From Vescimonas coprocola (GTDB lineage: Bacteria > Bacillota > Clostridia > Oscillospirales > Oscillospiraceae): a stretch of DNA of 64,000 bases. Of the stretch, positions 56,227 through 64,000 are shown piece by piece (within the stretch, counting starts at the first letter, position 1; each line of letters begins with the position of its first letter). Under the pieces are notes generated by a model. That model was not told where the DNA came from. It made no database searches and worked only from the letters and a program-made list of their open reading frames with translations. A program made the translations under genes and the position numbers. The stretch spans positions 2,489,729-2,553,728 of the forward strand of contig NZ_AP023418.1 in assembly GCF_018408575.1 (NCBI RefSeq), written 5' to 3'.

Positions 56227-57747
56227 ATGACCGAAGAAATCGTATCCTATGGCGTATTGTCACTGATCCCGGCAATACTGGCGGTCGTCCTCGCATTCTG
56301 GACAAAGAACGTCATCATTTCTCTGATGGCCAGCCTGTTTGTAGGCTGTCTCATCACTGCTGGCTGGAACCCCTGGAATGCCATGCAGGTCATGTTCAGC
56401 GATCACCTGTTTGTGGACATGACCGGCTCATCCAACGCACAGACCATCATCATGATGTCCTTTGTGGGTGGCTTCGTGGCACTCATCGAGGCCACGGGAG
56501 GAGCCAAAGCCTTTGCGGCGGCCATAGCCAACAAGGTCCACCGCCGCAGCACGGCCCAGACCACGGCTTGGCTGGGCGGACTGGCGATCTTCTTCTCCGA
56601 CTCCGGCAACAGCCTGATCCTGGGGCCCATCTTCCGCCCCATCTTCGACCGGCTGCGGATTTCCCGTGCCAAGCTGGCCTACATTCTGGACTCCACCTCC
56701 TCCCCGGTGTGCATCCTGGTCCCCATTACCGGCTGGGGCGTGTACATCATGGGCATCATCGCCACGGAGTTTGAAAATCTGGGCATCCAGACCAGCGATG
56801 CCAGTGCCTTTGTACAGGCCATCCCCTACCAGTTCTATGCGCTGCTGGCGCTGGTGCTGGTCCCCCTCATCGCACTGAGTAAGCGGGACTTCGGCCCCAT
56901 GGCCAAATTCGAGACCTACGTACTGGAGAATGGTCCCACCGCCGCTGAGCTGGAGGCCGACAAGTCCATCGTCCAGTCCGAGAACGCCAACAAGGCCACG
57001 GCGTGGGAGATGATCATCCCCCTGCTGGTGATGTTCGTCACCATTTTCGTCATGTTCATCGGCTGGGGCTTCCCCGGCCAGAATATCCCCGGCTCCAAGA
57101 TCCGTATTGCACTGACCTCTGGCTATATGCTGGCGACCATCGTGCTTGCCATCATGGTCATCGTCAAGAAGATCATGACCTTCACTGAGGTGGTGGATAC
57201 GTGGGTCAGCGGCATCAAGAAGATGGCCGGTATTCTGGCGATCATCATCGCCGCTTGGGGCGTTGGCTCCGTCTGCACGGCGCTGGGCACCTCCCAGTTC
57301 GTGGTGGACTGCACCATCGGCTTCCTGTCCCCGGCGTTGGTTCCCGCTCTGCTGTTTATCATCGGTGCTGTCATCTCCTTTGCCACCGGCACCAGCTGGG
57401 GCACCATGGCTATCCTGCTGCCGCTGGGCATCAATATGGCCTACGGTTTCGGTGTGTCTGAGGCCATCACCATTGCCGCCGTGCTCTCCGGCTCCCTGTT
57501 TGGCGATCACTGCGCCCCCATCTCCGATACCACCGTCATGTCCTCTATGGCCGGCGGCTGCAACCATATTGACCACGTCCGCACCCAGATCCCCTATGCT
57601 CTGCTGGCGGCGGTGGCCAGCTTCATCGCCTATCTCATCGTGGGTGTGACCCAGATGGCAGCGGGCATCGCCCTGCCGGTGGCGCTGGCGATTCTGGTGG
57701 TGCTGTTCCTGCTGGCTACCAAGCTGTTCGGCAAGAAAATTGTGTAA
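56227..57747 (+). CDS. NhaC-family Na+/H+ antiporter-like transporter
   Basis: 506 residues with AAGGAGGAAA upstream; 11-13 membrane helices. Family blocks: 'GVLSLIPAILAVVLAFWTKNVIISLMASLFVGCLI', 'GSSNAQTIIMMSFVGGFVALIEATGG', 'GGLAIFFSDSGNSLILGPIFRPI', 'ATGTSWGTMAILLPLGINMAYGFG', 'SLFGDHCAPISDTTVMSSMAGGCNH'. NhaC-type proteins include organic-acid exchangers (for example malate/lactate type MleN). Its place at the head of a catabolic operon suggests it imports the operon's dicarboxylate-like substrate, not that it keeps pH. It is followed after 15 bases by the lyase gene. Confidence 0.92.
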   Translation: MTEEIVSYGVLSLIPAILAVVLAFWTKNVIISLMASLFVGCLITAGWNPWNAMQVMFSDHLFVDMTGSSNAQTIIMMSFVGGFVALIEATGGAKAFAAAIANKVHRRSTAQTTAWLGGLAIFFSDSGNSLILGPIFRPIFDRLRISRAKLAYILDSTSSPVCILVPITGWGVYIMGIIATEFENLGIQTSDASAFVQAIPYQFYALLALVLVPLIALSKRDFGPMAKFETYVLENGPTAAELEADKSIVQSENANKATAWEMIIPLLVMFVTIFVMFIGWGFPGQNIPGSKIRIALTSGYMLATIVLAIMVIVKKIMTFTEVVDTWVSGIKKMAGILAIIIAAWGVGSVCTALGTSQFVVDCTIGFLSPALVPALLFIIGAVISFATGTSWGTMAILLPLGINMAYGFGVSEAITIAAVLSGSLFGDHCAPISDTTVMSSMAGGCNHIDHVRTQIPYALLAAVASFIAYLIVGVTQMAAGIALPVALAILVVLFLLATKLFGKKIV

Positions 57748-57762
57748 GAAGGTGGAGCAACT

Positions 57763-59262
57763 GTGAATATGGATTATTGCAAGCCCTATGCTGGGCGGGA
57801 CACCGTGATTCTGGACCGCCATGCAGCAGATACCATTGCCGAGGATATCCGTGCCTTTGATAGTCAGCTGGAAAACCACTTCGCCCATGTCATCATGCTG
57901 GCGGAGCAGAAGATCATCACCCGGCAAGATGCAGCGGCGATCTTGAAGGCCCTGCTGAAGCTGAGGGAAATGGGGCCGGACAAGATCCCCTTCCGTCCCG
58001 GTCTGACGGATCTTTACTCCAATGTGGAGGAGTGGCTCATCGACGAGCTGGGGATTCAGGTAGGCGGGCGGGTCCACACGGGCCGTTCCCGCAACGACAT
58101 GAATTCCACCATTGAGCGGATGCATGCCCGGCGCACCATTCTGGACCTGTGCGAGGCGATAACGCTGCTGCTGAAGACGCTGCTGGTGATGGCGCAGGAG
58201 CACAAGGAGACAGTGATCCCTGCCTACACCCACCACTCCCAGCAGGCGCAGCCCATTACGCTGGGCCACTTCTACACCAGCTGCTTCCAGATGTTCTCCC
58301 GTGATATGGAGCGCCTGCTGGAGAGCTATGCCCGTGTGAACCTGAGTACCATGGGCGGTGCTGCCGTGGCCACCACCAGCTTCCCGGTGAACCGGGAGCG
58401 TGTGGCGGAGCTGCTGGGCTTTGACGGATTTCTGGAAAATTCCATGGATGCCACCGCTGCGCTGGACTTTGCCTATGAGCCGGCCTGCGCCATGGCCATC
58501 TTTGCCAACAACATGGGCCGTATGACCGAGAGTCTGCTGCTGTGGAACATCAATGAGGTGGGTATCTCCCGGCTGGCTGCTCCCTACTGCTCGTACAGCA
58601 CCATTATGCCGCAAAAGCGCAACCCCGTGGCGCTGGAGACGCTGCGCTATTCCGGAGAGTGGACCTACGGGGCCCTGATGTCCATGCTGGCGGCCATGAA
58701 GGCCTATCCGCAGGGCAACGGCCGGGAGCCGGGCTTTGTGGTGAGCCTGTACTACGAAATCGTGCAGCGGATGATCGACAGCGCCTATCTGCTGGAGGGA
58801 ATCGTCCGCACGCTGGAGGTGGACAAGGCCCACGCCCTGCAGGTCACGGCGGATGGCTTCTCCACTGTGACCGATCTGGCGGATGCCATGGTGCAGCACC
58901 ACGATCTCTCCTTCTCGGCGGCCAAGAAGATCACCGGTCGGGTGGTCACGATGGCCCAGCAGGAAAAGGTGTCCATCCACGCCATCGACAGTGCCTTTGT
59001 GGCCCGTGCGGCGCAGGAGGCACTGGGGATGGAGCTGCATATGGCGGAGCAGGAAATTCACCATGCGCTGGACCCCGTGGAGAACGTGACCCGCCGTCAG
59101 GTCATCGGAGGCCCCAGTCCCGCCCGTGTACAGGAGATGATCGACAAGGGCCATGGAGCCGTGGAGCGCTTCGAGGCGGATTGGCGCAGCAAGCGGGCCT
59201 ATCTGGACGAGAAACGGGAGGCCCTCTACGCCATGGCCGGAAAACTGGCGGAGGAGGCGTAG
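57763..59262 (+). CDS. argininosuccinate-lyase-like C-N lyase (fumarase/aspartase superfamily)
   Basis: 499 residues; GTG at 57763 lies six to eight bases after AAGGTGG (ATG 57769 is possible). Superfamily signatures: 'GGRVHTGRSRNDMNSTI' (C1), 'AYTHHSQQAQPITLGHFY' with the His (C2), and the mobile loop 'YSTIMPQKRNPVALETLR' (C3). Normal ArgH is ~460 residues. Here several ArgH-typical residues differ (RSRNDM for RSRNDQ; YSTIMPQKRN for GSSMMPQKKN). No argG or other arginine genes are nearby, so true argininosuccinate cleavage is unlikely. Iminodisuccinate and EDDS lyases are ArgH-family enzymes that release fumarate; with an MmgE/PrpD partner such a role is suggested. Confidence 0.85.
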   Translation: MNMDYCKPYAGRDTVILDRHAADTIAEDIRAFDSQLENHFAHVIMLAEQKIITRQDAAAILKALLKLREMGPDKIPFRPGLTDLYSNVEEWLIDELGIQVGGRVHTGRSRNDMNSTIERMHARRTILDLCEAITLLLKTLLVMAQEHKETVIPAYTHHSQQAQPITLGHFYTSCFQMFSRDMERLLESYARVNLSTMGGAAVATTSFPVNRERVAELLGFDGFLENSMDATAALDFAYEPACAMAIFANNMGRMTESLLLWNINEVGISRLAAPYCSYSTIMPQKRNPVALETLRYSGEWTYGALMSMLAAMKAYPQGNGREPGFVVSLYYEIVQRMIDSAYLLEGIVRTLEVDKAHALQVTADGFSTVTDLADAMVQHHDLSFSAAKKITGRVVTMAQQEKVSIHAIDSAFVARAAQEALGMELHMAEQEIHHALDPVENVTRRQVIGGPSPARVQEMIDKGHGAVERFEADWRSKRAYLDEKREALYAMAGKLAEEA

Positions 59263-59263
59263 C

Positions 59264-60616
59264 ATGGAGCTGCAGCGGATGATCGCCCGCTTTGTGGCGG
59301 AACCGGCGCCTTTTACGCAGCAGGCACTTTATCTGGCCCGCCGGTCCATTCTGGACACCATGGGGGCCATGATCGCCGGCAGCGAGACGGCGGCGGTGCG
59401 GCAGGCCCTCACCGTGACGGAGGGCGGCGGCTGCACGGTGCCGGGCCGCAGTGAAAAATTATGCGGCCGGGATGCCGCCTTTGTCAACGGAATCTCCGGC
59501 CATGAGCTGGAGCTGGATGACACGTCCTCCTCCAATTTGGGACACCCCACCGTGGCGGTGCTGCCGGCACTGCTGGCGATAGGCGAAGAGACCGGCTGTT
59601 CCGGGCGGCTGCTGCTGGAGGGCTTCCTCATTGCCACAGAGGTGACGTGCAAGCTGGGGCGTATCTGCGCCAAACGGCTCCACGCCAAGGGCTGGCATTG
59701 CAGCAGTGTTACCGCAGGGATAGGCGCTGCCGCAGGCTGTGCGTATCTGCTGGGTCTGAGCCAAGAGCAGACCAGCCATGCGCTGGGCATTGCCGCATCC
59801 ATGGCCTCCGGCCTGCGGGAAAATTTCGGCACCCAGACCAAATCCATCCACATCGGCAAGTGCGCCGAGGACGGTTATCGAGCCGCCCGACTGGCACAGG
59901 CCGGTTTTACCTCCTCCACAGTGGCGCTGGAGGGGAAGGAGGGCTTCCTCTACGAGTACGCAGACCTGCGGGAGGAAGGGGACGAGTTCCATCGCATCAT
60001 GGCCTCTATGGGCCACGACTGGGACATCTGTGCGCCGGGGTTCACTCTGAAGCGCTGGCCCTCCTGCTCCAGCACCCACCGGCCGGTGGACGGCATCATG
60101 GAACTGATCCGGATAAATCAGCTGTCGGCGGCGGAGATCGAGAGCATCCGGGCCGGACTGGGCATCTCCGCTCTACGGGAGCTGGTGACGCCGAACCCGG
60201 CGGACGGCGAGGAGGCCAAGTTCAGCGTGGGATTTCAGATCGGCCTGTATCTCACGGGCCGGGCCAATGCACCGGAGAATTATAACCGGGAGACTATCCG
60301 GCTGCCGGAGGTGCAGAACATCATCCGCCGCACGGAGCTGTACCACGAACCGCAGTATGACAATCTGCCCAGCGATGCCGGTGTGGGTCCGGCCTTCGTT
60401 ACCATCCGCTGTAAGGATGGCCGCACCTTTATCAAGGAGCGGGCCTTCCCGGTGGGGCATCTCAGCGACCCAATTCCGGACGAGGAGCTGCGGAAAAAAT
60501 TCTTCATCTGCACGGCGGCAAAGCTGACGCCGGAACGGGCCAGGGCTCTGGCCGATGCCATCATGGCTCTGGAACTGCTGGAGAACATCCGCACACTCAT
60601 GGCCATGACCCACTGA
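59264..60616 (+). CDS. MmgE/PrpD-family protein
   Basis: 450 residues from ATG 59264 (GAGGAGG upstream), one base after the lyase stop; the longer upstream frame lies within the lyase. Family blocks: 'RRSILDTMGAMIAGSETAAVRQAL', 'FVNGISGHELELDDTSSSNLGHPTVAVLPALLAIGEE', 'GWHCSSVTAGIGAAAGCAYLLGL', 'FGTQTKSIHIGKCAEDGYRAARLAQAGFTSS', 'RWPSCSSTHRPVDGIMEL'. Members include 2-methylcitrate dehydratase, cis-aconitate decarboxylase and iminodisuccinate epimerase. No prpB or prpC is nearby, so methylcitrate chemistry is unlikely; an epimerase for the neighbouring lyase's substrate fits better. Confidence 0.88.
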   Translation: MELQRMIARFVAEPAPFTQQALYLARRSILDTMGAMIAGSETAAVRQALTVTEGGGCTVPGRSEKLCGRDAAFVNGISGHELELDDTSSSNLGHPTVAVLPALLAIGEETGCSGRLLLEGFLIATEVTCKLGRICAKRLHAKGWHCSSVTAGIGAAAGCAYLLGLSQEQTSHALGIAASMASGLRENFGTQTKSIHIGKCAEDGYRAARLAQAGFTSSTVALEGKEGFLYEYADLREEGDEFHRIMASMGHDWDICAPGFTLKRWPSCSSTHRPVDGIMELIRINQLSAAEIESIRAGLGISALRELVTPNPADGEEAKFSVGFQIGLYLTGRANAPENYNRETIRLPEVQNIIRRTELYHEPQYDNLPSDAGVGPAFVTIRCKDGRTFIKERAFPVGHLSDPIPDEELRKKFFICTAAKLTPERARALADAIMALELLENIRTLMAMTH

Positions 60617-60627
60617 CCGTTGTATAC

Positions 60628-60663
60628 CAGAAAAGGGATATCCCCACGGGATATCCCTTTTCT
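60628..60663 (+). terminator. terminator of the NhaC-lyase-MmgE operon
   Basis: AGAAAAGGGATATCCCC, ACG loop, GGGATATCCCTTTTCT. Confidence 0.85.
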
Positions 60664-60766
60664 GCTTGCCGGGGGCGGGGGAGCGTGGTATACTCGTATC
60701 AAAAGAAGCAGACCTTAAAAGAGACGGCGGCCGAAAGAGATGACCGCTCAAGACGGGGGAGAGAGT

Positions 60767-61657
60767 ATGGAGGAATTTTCCTATATCGTGCTGGATCTGG
60801 AGTGGAACCAGCCCATGTCAGGGCAGGAGACCATCACCCGGCCCTTCCGCTTCGACTCAGAGATCATCGAGATCGGGGCGCTGAAGCTGAACAGCCGATT
60901 TGAAGAGATGTCGGAGTTCAAGAGCTTTGTGCGGCCGGTGTTCTATCCGTCCATGAACGGCCATGTGGTGCAGCTCACCAAGATACGGCCCCAGGAGCTG
61001 GAGAAGGCCCCCGACTTCCCGGCGGCCTATGCCGCCTTCCGGGATTGGTGCGGCGAGGACTGCTGTCTGTGTACCTGGGGGCCGGATGATCTGCCGGTGC
61101 TGATGGACAACCTCCTGATGCACGGACTGGATGCCGCCCTCCCGGATGGCTATGACCTCCAGCGCATCTTCGGCCATGAGATCATGCGGGATGACCGCCA
61201 ATGCTCACTGGAGCGGGCCATGGAGCTGCTGCGGCTGAAGCCGGATCGGGCTCACGACGCCCTCAACGATGCCCGCAACACCGTCCGGGTCTGCGGCAGC
61301 ATGGATCTGGAGCGCTGCATGGAGGAGTACTGCCTGCGCTACATCGACTACGGCCCAGACCGGCTGGCGGGCCGGGTAGGCGGTCTGCCGTACCCGGATC
61401 TGCCTGCGGCACAAGCGGATCCGCAGCTGACGGTTCTGACCTGCCCCTACTGCGGCCAGCCCCTGACCTTGGGGGAGTGGACCCGGAAGGATGGCAATAC
61501 CACGCTGGCCTATGCCCGCTGCAACGAGGGGGACGAGTATTTGGCCGTGTGCCGCTATGGCCGCACGCCGGAGGGCATCCGCATGGGGCGCATGGTCTAC
61601 GAAATGAGCGACGACCTGTGGGATGTGTACCAGCGCTGTGTGGAGCGGCAGGTATAA
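60767..61657 (+). CDS. DEDDh 3'-5' exonuclease domain protein
   Basis: 296 residues from ATG 60767 with GGGGGAGAG upstream. The exonuclease domain covers ~1-175: ExoI motif 'YIVLDLEWNQ' (Asp, Glu), ExoII region 'WGPDDLPVLMDNLL' (Asp), ExoIII 'RAHDALNDARNTVRV' (His, Asp). It resembles KapD/ERI-1-like exonucleases. The C-terminal third contains a CPYCG pair and a later Cys, a possible zinc-ribbon, a domain not usual in the family. It may process RNA or single-stranded DNA; substrate unknown. Stand-alone gene. Confidence 0.85.
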   Translation: MEEFSYIVLDLEWNQPMSGQETITRPFRFDSEIIEIGALKLNSRFEEMSEFKSFVRPVFYPSMNGHVVQLTKIRPQELEKAPDFPAAYAAFRDWCGEDCCLCTWGPDDLPVLMDNLLMHGLDAALPDGYDLQRIFGHEIMRDDRQCSLERAMELLRLKPDRAHDALNDARNTVRVCGSMDLERCMEEYCLRYIDYGPDRLAGRVGGLPYPDLPAAQADPQLTVLTCPYCGQPLTLGEWTRKDGNTTLAYARCNEGDEYLAVCRYGRTPEGIRMGRMVYEMSDDLWDVYQRCVERQV

Positions 61658-61691
61658 GCGGCGCACAGCAGGGGACACGCCTTTCAACCGA

Positions 61692-61728
61692 AAACCGCCG
61701 GACAGTACAACTGTCCGGCGGTTTTTTC
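61692..61728. terminator. bidirectional terminator
   Basis: AAACCGCCGGACAG and its complement with a TACAA loop, then TTTTTT; shared by the convergent exonuclease and Fe-S protein genes. Confidence 0.85.
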
Positions 61729-62419
61729 ATTCGCTTTTCAGATATCGCTGGGTGTAGGGACACACGGCGAAGCATTTGCCGCAGATGGCAATGGGGATAC
61801 CAAAAGAGCGTCCCGTTCGCTCCTTGGCGGTGCGCTCACACAGCAGGTGGTCGAACAGGTCGTCCCGATCCAATCCCGTGTGCCATAAGGTGCCGTACAG
61901 AGCGGAGGAGGGACAGGCATCCACGCACACCCGGCAGCTGCCGCAACGGCTGGAGAGAATGGGCTCCGCCGTAGGCAGCGGGGCATCCGTCACCACGGTA
62001 CACAGCCGCACGGCTCCACCGAAGTCGGGGGTGGTCAGGAGGTTATTTTTTCCGATCCAGCCCAGCCCGGCCCGGCAGGCCACCGCCTTGTGGGGCAGAG
62101 GAGAGCGATCCTCAGCGCCGGTGGGCAGATGCTCCTCTGTGTTGGCCGTGGCCTGATAGCCATAGGCCCGCAGCAGGGCGGCACAGCCCTCCGCCATAGC
62201 GTCCAGCCGTACATTGATGGCCTGATAGGCATCGTAGTAGGCTCGGTGGGGCTGATCTGCCAGCGGCCCTACGATCTCACGGGGCAGCGCCACCAGCGCC
62301 GTGATGCCGTAGGGAAGCGATGCCCCCGTCACGCCGTGGAGGTCGGCAAAGCCCACCCGCACAGCGCCCTGCTCCGTCAAATATTGGGTGATCTCCTGCG
62401 CCAATGTCTGTCGATCCAT
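61727..62419 (-). CDS. short QueG-like 4Fe-4S protein
   Basis: 230 residues. C-terminal double cluster: 'SSRCGSCRVCVDACPSSAL' and 'CGKCFAVCPYTQ', each with the ferredoxin CxxCxxCxxxCP-like pattern. Ahead of it are 'HKAVACRAGLGWIGKNNLLTTPDFGGAVRLCTVVTDAPL' blocks that match epoxyqueuosine reductase (QueG) and reductive-dehalogenase-like proteins. QueG is ~310-390 residues with a full cobalamin-binding N-terminus; this form is much shorter. It is probably not a classical QueG. Its ATG abuts the serine dehydratase stop, implying one operon. Confidence 0.8.
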   Translation of the reverse strand: MDRQTLAQEITQYLTEQGAVRVGFADLHGVTGASLPYGITALVALPREIVGPLADQPHRAYYDAYQAINVRLDAMAEGCAALLRAYGYQATANTEEHLPTGAEDRSPLPHKAVACRAGLGWIGKNNLLTTPDFGGAVRLCTVVTDAPLPTAEPILSSRCGSCRVCVDACPSSALYGTLWHTGLDRDDLFDHLLCERTAKERTGRSFGIPIAICGKCFAVCPYTQRYLKSE

Positions 62420-63826
62420 TTATGCTTCCTCCTTTTTCAGGATGTACGTCCCCGCCTCATCGCAGGGACGGATCTTTTCGCCCACCGCCAGCATCAGGGC
62501 CACCACGTCATCCAGCGGCACGATGTGATCCATCCCGGCCAGCGCCGCATTGGCACAGGTGACGGCGGTTGGTACGGCGGCCATGTTCCGCACGATGCAG
62601 GGAACCTGCACATAGCCCTCGATGGGGTTGCAGAGCAGCCCCATCAGTACCTGTCCGCCCAGCGAGGCGGCGCAGTGGATGGTGTCGGGATCGTCGGTCA
62701 TCATGCTGCACAGGGCGGCGCTGGCCATGGACACCGCCACGCCGATCTCCGCCTGACAGCCGATGGCCCCGGTGTAGTGGGTGGGATAGTAGAAGGCACC
62801 GATGAGCCCCGCCACCAGCAGGGCGTTCTCCTGCTCCGTCTCGCTCTTGCCCAGCCGTTCTCCGATGCGGTATACCGCCGCCGGGACGATGCCGGAGGCT
62901 CCGCCGGTGGGCATACAGACGATGGTGCCGTGGGCGTTGCTGAACTCCATGATGCTCATGGCGTCCAGACACGCCTCATCGGCGGCTCCCAGATCAATGA
63001 GTTTTCGCCCCTCCCGCAGAGCCTTATAGCGGGCGGCACGGGCGTCGGTGACACCGATAAAGTGGTTGTCCGGGCAGACGCCCTGCTGCCGTGCATGGCA
63101 GCAGATATCCAGCACCTGCCGGGCGTAGGCCCGCAGCTCCGCCTCCGTGGCGCCGGTGAGGGCACTTTCATAGTCGAAGGCCACCTGCCACAGCGGACGC
63201 CCGGTGTCACGGGCATAGGCAAACATCTCCTGCGCCGTGCGGAAGGGGACGGCTCCCTCCTGCTGGGGGAAGGGGAACAGAGGCTCCAGTCGGGCCAGCC
63301 ACTGGCCGGGGCCGGCTGCGGTATCCTCTGGCACCACACGGGCGCCCTCCGGGCCGAGACACACCGTCTCCCGGCGCTTGCCCCGCAGCAGGATGTCGCT
63401 GCCGTTGAGGCGGGTGATCTCGATCTCGCCGCCGCCCAGCGACACCCCCGTCAGCCGGATGGTGCGGCGGTCGCCGGATAGCTCCATCTCCGCCAGCTCT
63501 GAGGGTCTTACCGGCAGGTCATCTACAAATTGGAAGTCATAGGAAAGCCCCGCCTCGTCGGCCTGACGGCACATGGTACTCAGGTCGCAGCGCAGCAGCT
63601 CCTGTCCCAGCAGCGCCGCCAGAATGGCCTCGTGGCTGTGCATACTGTAAAAGGTGTCGTAGTACCCGCCCCGGCGGGCCATGCGGACAGTGATGCGGCG
63701 GGGCGTTTCCCCCAGCAGAGCACGGGCCAGCCGTGCGATGCGGTAGGGGCCGCAGGTGTTGGAGGAGGACGGCCCCGGCGTCACCGGGGAGAGCACGTCG
63801 TTAAAAATACTGGGCATCCGTTCCAT
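62420..63826 (-). CDS. L-serine ammonia-lyase, Fe-S type, single chain
   Basis: 468 residues from ATG 63826 with AAAGGAG eight bases upstream; a longer frame has no site. The N-terminal beta region reads 'VLSPVTPGPSSSNTCGPYRIARLARALLGE' and 'GYYDTFYSMHSHEAILAALLGQ'. The C-terminal alpha region has 'NAHGTIVCMPTGGASGIVPAAVYRIGERLG', 'GAIGCQAEIGVAVSMASAALC', and 'LLCNPIEGYVQVPCIVRNMAA', giving the Cys ligands of the [4Fe-4S] cluster. It turns L-serine (or a similar hydroxyamino acid) into pyruvate and ammonia. Pyruvate is also the endpoint of the nearby fumarate pathway. Domain order is that of one-gene SdaA proteins. Confidence 0.88.
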   Translation of the reverse strand: MERMPSIFNDVLSPVTPGPSSSNTCGPYRIARLARALLGETPRRITVRMARRGGYYDTFYSMHSHEAILAALLGQELLRCDLSTMCRQADEAGLSYDFQFVDDLPVRPSELAEMELSGDRRTIRLTGVSLGGGEIEITRLNGSDILLRGKRRETVCLGPEGARVVPEDTAAGPGQWLARLEPLFPFPQQEGAVPFRTAQEMFAYARDTGRPLWQVAFDYESALTGATEAELRAYARQVLDICCHARQQGVCPDNHFIGVTDARAARYKALREGRKLIDLGAADEACLDAMSIMEFSNAHGTIVCMPTGGASGIVPAAVYRIGERLGKSETEQENALLVAGLIGAFYYPTHYTGAIGCQAEIGVAVSMASAALCSMMTDDPDTIHCAASLGGQVLMGLLCNPIEGYVQVPCIVRNMAAVPTAVTCANAALAGMDHIVPLDDVVALMLAVGEKIRPCDEAGTYILKKEEA

Positions 63827-63871
63827 GGTGAGGACTCCTTTCGGCCCTTGGCCGCAGAATTTTGGATAGGG

Positions 63872-63903
63872 CAAAATCCCCCCTGCGGAACAGGGGGGAT
63901 TTC
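63872..63903. terminator. GC-rich terminator upstream of the serine dehydratase gene
   Basis: AAAATCCCCCCTG, CGGAA loop, CAGGGGGGATTT, with A/T at both ends. It probably ends a minus-strand gene whose stop may lie near 63984. The last ~100 bases of the window are otherwise unassigned. Confidence 0.7.
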
Positions 63904-64000
63904 GGTATGATAGGTAGTCATGCCGGGAATAGTGACCCGGCGGTCTCTTCTACAAACACACAAGCAGATGGTGTATCGGCTGATTACTTCAGGCAGAGGC

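Noticed and set aside
57763..59262. True argininosuccinate lyase (arginine biosynthesis)
   Set aside because: There is no argG or other arginine gene near, the transporter and MmgE/PrpD operon partners and sigma-54 control do not fit biosynthesis, and signature residues deviate.
56428..59265. 945-codon minus-strand open frame opposite the NhaC-lyase region
   Set aside because: Composition is His/Gly/Gln-rich, typical of antisense to GC-rich genes, while both plus-strand genes show clear family motifs.
61727..62419. Genuine epoxyqueuosine reductase QueG
   Set aside because: It is more than 80-150 residues too short, with no complete cobalamin-binding N-terminus, and is coupled to serine dehydratase, not to tRNA-modification genes.
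63904..64000. End of another minus-strand gene (possible stop TAA at 63984-63986)
   Set aside because: Only five codons would be visible, too few to support a gene.

Overview
The window is a GC-rich chromosomal segment of a gut-type Clostridia bacterium. The 16S gene (43008-44538), an rrn operon with tRNA-Ala and tRNA-Ile in the spacer, strong AGGAGG ribosome binding sites, sigma-A promoters and a run of sigma-54 promoters point to the Oscillospiraceae (Oscillibacter/Flavonifractor-like relatives). The family-level placement is read from the sequence by eye, without a database search.

Layout. 1-8.0 kb is an integrated mobilizable element: a partial AlbA/Schlafen-type ATPase, two cargo genes of uncertain role including an HhH-GPD-like protein, a helix-turn-helix gene, MobC, a MOBP-type relaxase, an excisionase and a tyrosine integrase. 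8.0-14.1 kb is a sugar ABC transporter operon with an AraC-type regulator and an odd RarA-C-terminal-like gene. 14.3-18.1 kb holds decayed and intact transport genes: a nitroreductase scrap, ktrA, a 5'-truncated ktrB, a MATE pump and an Lrp/AsnC regulator. 18.1-19.2 kb is a mosaic integrase remnant beside tRNA-Val, tRNA-Glu and tRNA-Met. 19.3-27.8 kb is ordinary chromosome (mnmA, a degenerate histidine kinase, gap, a DUF4015 glycosidase-like protein, an ECF S component, a PLP racemase-like enzyme). 28-29.7 kb is a graveyard of an IS200/IS605 scrap, palindromic repeats and a broken iron alcohol dehydrogenase. 29.8-37.1 kb is a second integrated element, inserted in tRNA-Thr(GGT). It is bounded by an 85-bp duplication of the tRNA 3' half and carries a 1595-residue surface protein behind what looks like a cobalamin riboswitch. 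37.5-42.5 kb has two small exported proteins, an Mrp ATPase, a CmpB-type membrane protein and a YhaN-like ATPase. 42.6-48.7 kb is a complete rRNA operon with seven tRNAs. 48.9-50.5 kb holds a GyrI-like scrap, a GNAT/YoaP-like enzyme and a flavin reductase-like protein. 50.6-60.6 kb is a coherent catabolic cluster. 60.7-63.8 kb has a DEDDh exonuclease and a serine dehydratase/Fe-S protein pair.

Two systems deserve attention. (1) At 50.6-60.6 kb a sigma-54 activator sits among three near-identical -24/-12 promoters. They precede a malic enzyme plus two-subunit fumarase, a proline-racemase-family enzyme lacking its second cysteine, and an NhaC-type transporter with an argininosuccinate-lyase-like enzyme and an MmgE/PrpD protein. 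Read together they suggest uptake of an N-linked dicarboxylate, epimerisation, C-N lysis to fumarate, and conversion through malate to pyruvate. (2) At 30.5-35.9 kb a promoter, a candidate cobalamin riboswitch with its own terminator and a giant sortase-type surface protein form one unit. The protein has a transcobalamin-like DUF4430 domain at one end and an alpha/alpha-barrel at the other, which suggests a corrinoid-capturing surface protein carried by an integrated element.

All functions are inferred from motifs and context; substrates remain unproven.
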